NCBI GenBank assembly: GCA_039180385.1
Contig: JBCDDJ010000032.1
Span: forward strand, 1 to 27,906
Direction: 5' to 3'
Length of the DNA: 27,906 nt
Source: SIO4C1 sp039180385
GTDB lineage: Bacteria; Cyanobacteriota; Cyanobacteriia; Phormidesmidales; Phormidesmidaceae
The position numbers and the translations under genes are program-made. The notes under the pieces were generated by a model. It saw nothing but the letters and a program-made list of their open reading frames with translations. It ran no database searches and was not told the DNA's origin. Positions within the stretch are counted from its first letter, which is position 1. Each line of letters starts with the position of its first letter. This document shows, one piece after another, positions 14,586 to 20,670 of the stretch.

Positions 14586-16080
14586 TCTACTGCATAGAGG
14601 GGCGACTGCAACTGCGGCAGCGGTTTTGCTGGGGCTAGCAATCGCCCAAACGATGCCGCGGGGTCCAACCACCGCAGCTCAGGCTTTGATCGTGATGCTC
14701 ACGAGCTTGGCGATTGGCTATGGCGCAGGGTGGATAGTGCGATCGCCTTGGGCCATAGCTCTGGCTTCCTTCGCCTATATGCTGGCGGTCGAGGTCGGGC
14801 GTGTCCATATCATTGGTCCAACGGTGGATGGACTGCGCCTGGACGAAGCCTTCGGGATTCTGGCACTGATTTTCGGACGGGGATTTCATGGCCTCGTCGG
14901 GGTCTTCCCGATTGTCCTCGGAGCCTATTGGGGCTGGGCAGTCAGACGATCTAGGACAGCTCCCCAGACACCGCTGATGCAGGTGATAAGGGCAGGCAAC
15001 AGAGGGGCGATCGCGGCGACAGTCGGCTTGGGTCTGTTGGCGATCCTGATCCTGATGCCAGCAACGACTCCTGCAATTCTGGATGCGGACGGTCAGCCTC
15101 TACCAGGGAGTATTGCCAACCTGGAAAAGGTGCGCTTAGGGGGACAGGAGCAATGGATTATGCTGCGCGGTCACAGCATTGACAAACCCGCACTGCTGTA
15201 TTTGAGCGGTGGACCAGGGCAGAGCGACCTGCCCTTTGTGCGAGCCCTGCTCGATGATCTCACCCGCGATTTCGTCGTAGTAGGTTGGGACCAGCGAGGC
15301 ACTGGAAAATCGTACTCGGCTCTCGATCCCGCAGAAACGTTGACTCTCGACCAGGCGGTATCTGACACAGTTGAACTCACGAACTATCTCCGCCAACGGT
15401 TCGATGGAGACAAAATCTATCTACTGGGTGAATCCTGGGGCAGCACCTTAGGAGTGTTGGCTGTGCAGCGTCAGCCGGATCTGTATTACGCGTGGATTGG
15501 CAGTGGTCAAATGGTTAGTCAACGAGAAACTGATCGCCAGATTTACCGGGACGTTCTGGCCCTCTCAGCAAAGACAGGAGATACCGCTTTGGCCAGCAAA
15601 ATGCGGGCCTACGGTGAACCACCGTACCAAGATATGCCCTACGCCAACGCCTTTGTTCTCGGACTGTACGATCGCCTCTCTCAACCCTACACGCCGCCAT
15701 CATCCTATATCCAGCGAGGCACCGTAGCCCACCTCGGACCCTGGGGACTAATGGGCAGCGAATACAACTGGATAGAGAAAGTGAATGTGTTGCGGGGGTT
15801 GATTGATGTGTTTGCCATCCTGTACCCCCAATTGCAAGGGATAGACTTTCGTCAGTCCGTCACGCAGCTTGAGGTTCCTGTCTATATTCTTGATGGAGCC
15901 GCCGAACTCTCAGCCCGTCGTGACTTAGCCCTAGAGTGGTTTGAGCAATTACAAGCCCCGCGCAAGCAAAAATTTACCTTTGAGAATGCCGGACATTCCG
16001 TTGTGTTTGAGCAATTTGAGGCAGTTTCCAAAATCATGCGGAACAATATCTTACCTGAGACCTATAGGCCCATCAACTGA
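14569..16080 (+). CDS. Membrane-anchored alpha/beta hydrolase, proline iminopeptidase-like
   Basis: A 503-residue protein from the ATG at 14569, with GGAGCGAG 7 bases upstream; a TTG at 14542 would add nine residues. The first 170 residues hold four or five hydrophobic segments (about 13-27, 38-58, 61-76, 93-127, 146-165). The hydrolase domain follows: YLSGGPGQSD (GGPG at 214-217, oxyanion region), GWDQRGTGKS (240-248), nucleophile elbow GESWGS with S289, and NAGHSVVFEQF with H476. This order fits proline iminopeptidases of the S33 type. The usual acid position after strand 7 reads LDGAAELSARR, so the acid would be E446 rather than Asp. Likely substrate: a peptide or ester at the membrane. 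It heads a same-strand cluster with a polytopic membrane protein and a CPBP protease. Confidence 0.8.
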   Translation: MKISANLLHRGATATAAAVLLGLAIAQTMPRGPTTAAQALIVMLTSLAIGYGAGWIVRSPWAIALASFAYMLAVEVGRVHIIGPTVDGLRLDEAFGILALIFGRGFHGLVGVFPIVLGAYWGWAVRRSRTAPQTPLMQVIRAGNRGAIAATVGLGLLAILILMPATTPAILDADGQPLPGSIANLEKVRLGGQEQWIMLRGHSIDKPALLYLSGGPGQSDLPFVRALLDDLTRDFVVVGWDQRGTGKSYSALDPAETLTLDQAVSDTVELTNYLRQRFDGDKIYLLGESWGSTLGVLAVQRQPDLYYAWIGSGQMVSQRETDRQIYRDVLALSAKTGDTALASKMRAYGEPPYQDMPYANAFVLGLYDRLSQPYTPPSSYIQRGTVAHLGPWGLMGSEYNWIEKVNVLRGLIDVFAILYPQLQGIDFRQSVTQLEVPVYILDGAAELSARRDLALEWFEQLQAPRKQKFTFENAGHSVVFEQFEAVSKIMRNNILPETYRPIN

Positions 16081-16121
16081 CTGCTGTCAATGCGGCTCAT
16101 CGGCAGTTCAGACGTTTAATC

Positions 16122-16817
16122 ATGCCATCCCTAACCCCCTCAAACCTGAAAAGATCCCATGCCGATTTCACAACACATCACCGTGCGATGGGCAAATTTG
16201 CCGCGTGGGCTGTGTTCTTTTTGGGAATCGCGTACGTAGTCACTTTGGTGCTTGGACTGCTCTCTCTTGAGTCGCCTCAAGCTCCCATCGGGGATCCATT
16301 CTTTACCCTTCTAGAACTCCTCATTCTGGCCATGGCACCTCTGATGGTCATTAGCATGATCGCTGTTCATGCATATGCTGCTCCCAGTGGTAAAGCGTAC
16401 AGCTTGACGGCACTGGCCTTTATGATTCTGCTAGCGAGTATTACGTCCAGCGTTCACTTTGTGATCTTGACAGTCAGTCGCCAAATTGAAGCGGCTGGAT
16501 TGCCATGGGGTTCCCTATTCTTTTCTTTCAAGTGGCCATCTGTGGCCTATGCGTTAGACATCCTGGCATGGGACTTTTTTTTTGCCCTCTCAATGCTCTT
16601 TGCTGCCCCTATTTTTAGAGAAAGCAAACTAGAGAGAAGGGTGAAAATTCTCATGATTGTCAGCGGGGTGCTGAGTCTCGCGGGGTTGATTGGTGTACCC
16701 CTTGGGAACATGCAAATTCGGATGATTGGAGTCCTTGGTTATGCGGTCGTGTCGCCCGTAGTTTTTCTCCTGCTGGGCATACTGTTTGGGCGCATTCAAG
16801 AGAATACAGAAAGCTGA
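16122..16817 (+). CDS. Polytopic membrane protein, 231 aa, function unknown
   Basis: At least six hydrophobic segments: AAWAVFFLGIAYVVTLVLG (about 27-45), LLELLILAMAPLMVISMIAV (63-82), LTALAFMILLASITSSVHFV (95-114), DILAWDFFFALSMLFAA (146-162), ILMIVSGVLSLAGLIGV (176-192) and VLGYAVVSPVVFLLLGILFG (202-221). The N-terminal 22 residues are polar; an alternative ATG at 16188 (MGKFAAWAV) would remove them. No motif seen. It lies 41 bases after the hydrolase gene and 41 bases before the chosen CPBP start, so the three genes probably form one operon. Confidence 0.7.
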   Translation: MPSLTPSNLKRSHADFTTHHRAMGKFAAWAVFFLGIAYVVTLVLGLLSLESPQAPIGDPFFTLLELLILAMAPLMVISMIAVHAYAAPSGKAYSLTALAFMILLASITSSVHFVILTVSRQIEAAGLPWGSLFFSFKWPSVAYALDILAWDFFFALSMLFAAPIFRESKLERRVKILMIVSGVLSLAGLIGVPLGNMQIRMIGVLGYAVVSPVVFLLLGILFGRIQENTES

Positions 16818-16858
16818 TCAAGTTGTTGTCAGTATTCAACTTTAAAACAAAACTTTGT

Positions 16859-17719
16859 ATGAGAATGAGCCATCTAAACGCTAATCCAAGGCAGATTCCC
16901 TTCATCGCTCTCGTGCCATTTTTGCTGATGACCTTTGGCTTAGCCTGGGGAATCTTGGGGCTTTTCATTCTGCTGCCCGCGCCGATGGTTGCAATTTTTG
17001 GTGAATTGACCGGTCAGCATCCACTATTCTATTTAGCGGTATGGGCACCTGCGATCTCAGCTTTCATTATTGTCATCTATAGCAGTGGCTGGCGCGGCTG
17101 GTGCTCCTATCTTTCTCGTTGCCTGTTCTGGCGCTGCTCCCCAGCTTGGTATGCTTTTTTGCTGATCGGGATGCCGCTGATTTTTGTTGGTGGGGCCGCA
17201 TTAAAAGGAAATCTTTTCCCAGCCCCCCTTCCAGTTGACTCATTTCAGTCACTGCTCGTAGCACTTTTTCTTACTGCACTCAAAGGCCCCATCGAGGAAT
17301 TTGGTTGGCGCGGGCTGTTCCTGCCGCTTCTACAACGTCGGTTTGCGCCGATTTGGGGCGGATTAATTTTAGGTGCGATCTGGGGGGTTTGGCACCTACC
17401 TGCATTCCTGCTGAGTGGCACCCAGCAAAGCAACTGGTCATTTACCCCATTTTTTGTAGGTACAATTGCCCTCAGCGTGATTGTGACCTCGTTATTTAAT
17501 GCCTCACACGGCAGTATTCTACTTCCTGCCCTATTTCATTTTCAGTGTATCAATCCGCTCTGGCCGGACGCGGCCCCTTACGATACCGTCCTGTTTGTGG
17601 CGGTTGCTGCGCTGGTTGTCTGGCTCAACCGAAAATCCATGTTCAGAAAAGCGGGTGCTATGACGACGGATATCATTGTCCCATCCTGCAACTTTATGAA
17701 GAGCCAAAGCAATCTGTAG
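16859..17719 (+). CDS. CPBP-family intramembrane glutamic protease
   Basis: A 286-residue protein from the ATG at 16859 (MRMSHLNANP); the frame opens at a TTG at 16823. Seen: the family motifs EEFGWR (E146, E147, R151), WGVWHLPAFLL (H179) and NASHGSILLPALFHF (H227), within about eight hydrophobic segments. Known: the CPBP (Abi/CAAX) family cleaves inside the membrane or processes prenylated or peptide substrates, and bacterial members often protect against or mature peptides. It is the last gene of the hydrolase/membrane/CPBP cluster. Two proteases around a membrane protein could handle a peptide at the membrane (inference). Confidence 0.85.
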   Translation: MRMSHLNANPRQIPFIALVPFLLMTFGLAWGILGLFILLPAPMVAIFGELTGQHPLFYLAVWAPAISAFIIVIYSSGWRGWCSYLSRCLFWRCSPAWYAFLLIGMPLIFVGGAALKGNLFPAPLPVDSFQSLLVALFLTALKGPIEEFGWRGLFLPLLQRRFAPIWGGLILGAIWGVWHLPAFLLSGTQQSNWSFTPFFVGTIALSVIVTSLFNASHGSILLPALFHFQCINPLWPDAAPYDTVLFVAVAALVVWLNRKSMFRKAGAMTTDIIVPSCNFMKSQSNL

Positions 17720-17808
17720 ACATCACAGCGAATCGTGTCTTGACAAAGACGCTGCTTGTACAATTCAACTGAAGTATTGGGATATATGAAGTTGCCTGGT
17801 AAGGCAAG

Positions 17809-17892
17809 GTCTAACAATACGATGGAGCAGCGAATATCAATTTATTGCTTCGTTTCAGCCATGTTTGTCGCTGCTCATCTGTACTGTTATGA
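17809..17892 (+). repeat. attC-like imperfect inverted repeat
   Basis: Arms 17809-17833 and 17868-17892 match at about 22 of 25 positions. They begin GTCTAAC (fits the integron R'' pattern RYYYAAC) and end GTTATGA (fits GTTRRRY at five of seven), with one unpaired base in each arm and a 34-base loop. The total of 84 bases is within the attC size range. No T-run follows. It lies 90 bases after the CPBP gene. No integrase is in the window, so a fortuitous hairpin remains possible. Confidence 0.35.
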
Positions 17893-17967
17893 GTGAGGCG
17901 CAGCGCACGATATCGGAAGTAAAAGGAATTGTCGAATGACTGGCCTGATTTTCACGATGTTCGATGA

Positions 17968-18112
17968 GGCGTTGCTTAACCAAGGTATGAATTGGTCAAA
18001 GCCTAGATCCAGAATGGCCTTCTAAATCTCCCAAACTTAGGGGACTGCCAGAAGCAATTCCCCAGAATTGGGGGGCAGGGGGGTCGAAATCATACTTTTA
18101 TTCAGCAACGCC
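17968..18112. mobile_element. MITE-like element, 145 bp
   Basis: Terminal inverted repeats GGCGTTGCTTAACCAAGGTA (17968-17987) and the complement of 18112-18091, GGCGTTGCTGAATAAAAGTA, match at about 15 of 20 and continue into TGA. Inside are paired G- and C-runs (TCTCCCAAACTTAGGGGA; CCCCAGAATTGGGGGG) of a kind common in cyanobacterial intergenic repeats. There is no coding capacity and no clear target duplication. It abuts the IS6-type remnant. Confidence 0.55.
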
Positions 18113-18324
18113 CATTCGATTGGGACTTGGAAGAAATGATGGCGGAGCGCATCCTGTCGGTAGATCACAGCACAATCAACAACTGGGTCTTGCAGCATGG
18201 CCCCGAGCTGGACAAGCGTTGCCGCCCACATGGCCTATGGCCCCGACCCTGGACAAAATGGCACTACATTCTGAAACCCTATCATAGGGAAACCTTGAGA
18301 GCATTGAATCGATATTTTGAGTAA
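18113..18324 (+). pseudogene. IS6-family transposase remnant
   Basis: The frame reads ..DLEEMMAERILSVDHSTINN.. then WVLQHGPELDKRCRPHG. This is the ..EEMMAERGLSVDHSTI..WV..Y.PELDKR.R.. block typical of IS6 (IS26-like) transposases, just before their catalytic core. The sequence then departs from the family (GLWPRPWTKWHYILKPY) and stops at TAA 18322. Both the N-terminal part and the DDE domain are missing, and the left edge is the MITE-like element. It is not functional. Confidence 0.7.
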
Positions 18325-18627
18325 CAAAAGAGGTCAAGTCTGAACAAATATATACATGATTTGACAGCGTCCAAGACCTTAATGACAAAGTTCAAGCGTC
18401 ATTTCAGCTTAACCGTTTCAGCTAAGATTCTCATTCAGGTAACTTGTATTTGTTTGGATCGGTTTTATTTTTTCCTCAGAAAGATCATGGCTAGTGTAGT
18501 AAATATAAAACAATGCAACGTTATGACTAATAGGCATGTAGGCTAAAGTCCTCTCATATCAGTAGTTTTTAGCTTTTAACATGATTGAGCCAATGTTTCA
18601 TTGTTAATGCAAAATGATGTCCACCTC
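18325..18627. other. A+T-rich intergenic stretch, nothing assigned
   Basis: About 300 bases between the IS6 remnant and the IS1182-type element. Open frames are short and A+T-driven, and I see no RNA, repeat or convincing promoter. Confidence 0.5.
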
Positions 18628-20437
18628 GGGCTCTTGTCAGGTTTTGATACTGGTGGCGAAATATTGCTTAACATTAGCCAGGAGCACGGAGCTAGAAATT
18701 GATAATGAAGTCAATTATTCAGTGCATCAGGAAGGTCGAAAATGTCGCTACACCTCCAAGCTCAGTATATCGTTCCCCTTGAGGCTGCACATGTCGCGCG
18801 TGCGGTCTTTGCCAAAGGGAATCTCTGTCTGACGATGGCCGATACATTGAGCGAATTTATCAATGACGAAACCTTCAATGACCTGTATGAAGCCAAGGGA
18901 CAACCTGGTATCTCACCTTGGCGTTTGGCATTGGTCACTATCCTACAATTTGTTGAAGGCTTGAGTGACCGCCAAGCAGCCGATGCCGTGCGCAGCCGGA
19001 TTGATTGGAAATACTTGTTGTGTCTAGAGCTGACCGATACTGGATTCGACCATACTGTTCTCAGCGAGTTTCGTTGTCGGTTAGTGGAGGCCAATGCTGA
19101 GCGTCTTGTTTTTGACCAACTGCTACAGTTTTGTCAAGGCAAAGGCTGGCTAAAAGCTCGCGGTCGTCAGCGCACAGACGCGACTCATGTCTTAGCGGCT
19201 ATTCGAGCCGTGACTCGACTAGAATGCGCAGGAGAAACCCTGCGAGCAGCACTCAATGCCCTGGCTGTTGCTGCTCCCGAGTGGACGATAGCGCACAGCC
19301 AACCTGAGTGGGTAGAGCGCTACAGCGAGCGGATTGAAGATTATCATTTGCCTAAGTCCAAGGCCCAGCGAACTGCTCATGCCGAAGTGTATGGTCGAGA
19401 TGGACTGACTTTGTTAACGGCTATTTTTGATGCTGCCAGCCCCTCTTGGCTGCGCCAGATTCCAGCAGTTGAGACCCTACGACGGGTCTGGATACAACAA
19501 TATTATTGCGAGAATAACAACATTCGCTGGCGAACCCAAGCCGAAGCGCCACCTGCTTCTATCATGATTAGCTCACCCTACGAACCGGATGCCCACTATG
19601 CCAAGAAACAAACCACCTCCTGGGTGGGCTATAAAGTCCATCTCAGCGAAACCTGTGAGCCACAAGAATTGCATTTGATTACGAATGTAGAAACGTCTCC
19701 AGCGCCTGTCGCGGATGGGGATATGACTGAGTCGATTCACCAGTCTTTGGAAAACAACAATCTCCTACCCAACAAACATATTGTCGATACCGGTTATCTC
19801 GATGCCGAACTGTTAGTGACCACTGACGAGCGCTATCAGGTAGATTTGCTGGGGCCGACGCGCATCAATCTTCATTGGCAAGCTAAGGCGAATCAAGGCT
19901 ATGCTGCCGATGACTTCACGGTAGATTGGCAGAAGAAGAAAGTCATTTGCCCAGCGGGAAAGTCAAGCGTTTCCTGGACACCTGCGATTGACGGTCGAGA
20001 CAATGAGGTGATCAAAATTAAATTTGCCTCAGCCGATTGTTCAATCTGTCCTAGCTTGCGCTTATGTACCCGTAGCGATCGCTCCAGACGCTCGATTACC
20101 ATACGACCAGAGGCACAGTACAAAGCTCTACAGAAAGCTAGGCAACGAGAGCCCACGGCTGACTATCAGGCAGACTATGCACTGCGCTCTGGGATTGAAG
20201 GAACGCTCTCTGAGGGGGTGCGGGCACACGGCCTGCGGCGATCGCGATATATCGGCTTAGCCAAAACTCACTTGCAGCACCTGATGACAGCCACAGCAAT
20301 CAACTGTAAGCGCATTCACAACTGGCTGAACGGCACTCCACAAGAGGCTACACGTACCTCTCAGTTCGTTAAGCTGATGGAGCCATCGGTATGTTAAGCA
20401 ATATTTCGCCACCAGTATCAAAAGTTAGGAAGAGCCC
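18628..20437 (+). mobile_element. Complete IS1182-type insertion sequence
   Basis: Perfect 33-base inverted repeats lie at 18642-18674 and 20391-20423 (TTTTGATACTGGTGGCGAAA.. outermost). Outside them GGGCTCTT (18628-18635) and AAGAGCCC (20430-20437) form a further matching pair, so I put the ends there: about 1810 bp with 47-base ends matching at 42 positions. I see no target-site duplication. It carries one intact transposase gene. The perfect inner repeats and open gene suggest recent arrival. The sequence to its right contains an orphan group II intron end. Confidence 0.8.
18742..20397 (+). CDS. IS1182-family DDE transposase
   Basis: A 551-residue protein; AGGAAGG lies before the ATG. Seen: an N-terminal DUF772-type region (ISPWRLALVTILQFVEGLSD, DAVRSRIDWKYLLCLEL), then TDATHV with D146, IVDTGYLDAELL for the second aspartate, CSICPSLRLCTRS (possible zinc-binding cysteines) and RSGIEGTLSEGVRAHGLRRS with the final glutamate. 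This is the IS1182 layout. The gene ends inside the right inverted repeat. It has full length and no frameshift, so probably active. Confidence 0.92.
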   Translation: MSLHLQAQYIVPLEAAHVARAVFAKGNLCLTMADTLSEFINDETFNDLYEAKGQPGISPWRLALVTILQFVEGLSDRQAADAVRSRIDWKYLLCLELTDTGFDHTVLSEFRCRLVEANAERLVFDQLLQFCQGKGWLKARGRQRTDATHVLAAIRAVTRLECAGETLRAALNALAVAAPEWTIAHSQPEWVERYSERIEDYHLPKSKAQRTAHAEVYGRDGLTLLTAIFDAASPSWLRQIPAVETLRRVWIQQYYCENNNIRWRTQAEAPPASIMISSPYEPDAHYAKKQTTSWVGYKVHLSETCEPQELHLITNVETSPAPVADGDMTESIHQSLENNNLLPNKHIVDTGYLDAELLVTTDERYQVDLLGPTRINLHWQAKANQGYAADDFTVDWQKKKVICPAGKSSVSWTPAIDGRDNEVIKIKFASADCSICPSLRLCTRSDRSRRSITIRPEAQYKALQKARQREPTADYQADYALRSGIEGTLSEGVRAHGLRRSRYIGLAKTHLQHLMTATAINCKRIHNWLNGTPQEATRTSQFVKLMEPSVC

Positions 20438-20580
20438 AATGTACTTGACATTTGATAGGCGGTCTCGATGTCGCCCTGAATTGGCAACTCCTACACAGGC
20501 ATTGTCACCACACCAAATCCGCTGCCGAGCGGTAATCATTGGTGGTGATCGGTTTGTTTGTCAGTCACCAAGTCGTTGAG
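20438..20580. other. Remnant sequence between IS1182 and intron domain V
   Basis: This 143-base stretch directly precedes a perfect group II domain V on the same strand, so it should be what is left of domain IV or the intron ORF tail. I cannot recognise maturase or endonuclease motifs in its frames. Confidence 0.3.
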
Positions 20581-20655
20581 GAGCCGGATGTTTGGAAACA
20601 GGCACGTCCGGTTCTGAAGACCATCACCGGGGGCGACTCCGGTGATGAGTTTAAC
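20581..20655 (+). ncRNA. Orphan group II intron domains V and VI
   Basis: Domain V is exactly 34 nt (20581-20614): stem GAGCCGGA/TCCGGTTC with the AGC triad, two-base CG bulge, upper stem TGTTTG/CAGGCA and GAAA tetraloop. Domain VI follows: ACCATCACCGG and CCGGTGATG-A-GT pair around an 8-base loop, with bulged A20648 as branch point seven bases before a 3' end ..TTTAAC at 20655. All catalytic features look intact, but no domains I-IV precede it. Confidence 0.8.
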
Positions 20656-20670
20656 CGGTGGTGAGTTTAA
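20639..20670 (+). repeat. Tandem 16-bp duplication at the intron 3' end
   Basis: CCGGTGATGAGTTTAA (20639-20654) and CCGGTGGTGAGTTTAA (20655-20670) differ at one base. The first is the 3' half of domain VI. The second overlaps the stop codon of the minus-strand NB-ARC gene (20667-20669), so the duplication defines the end of that protein. Confidence 0.65.
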
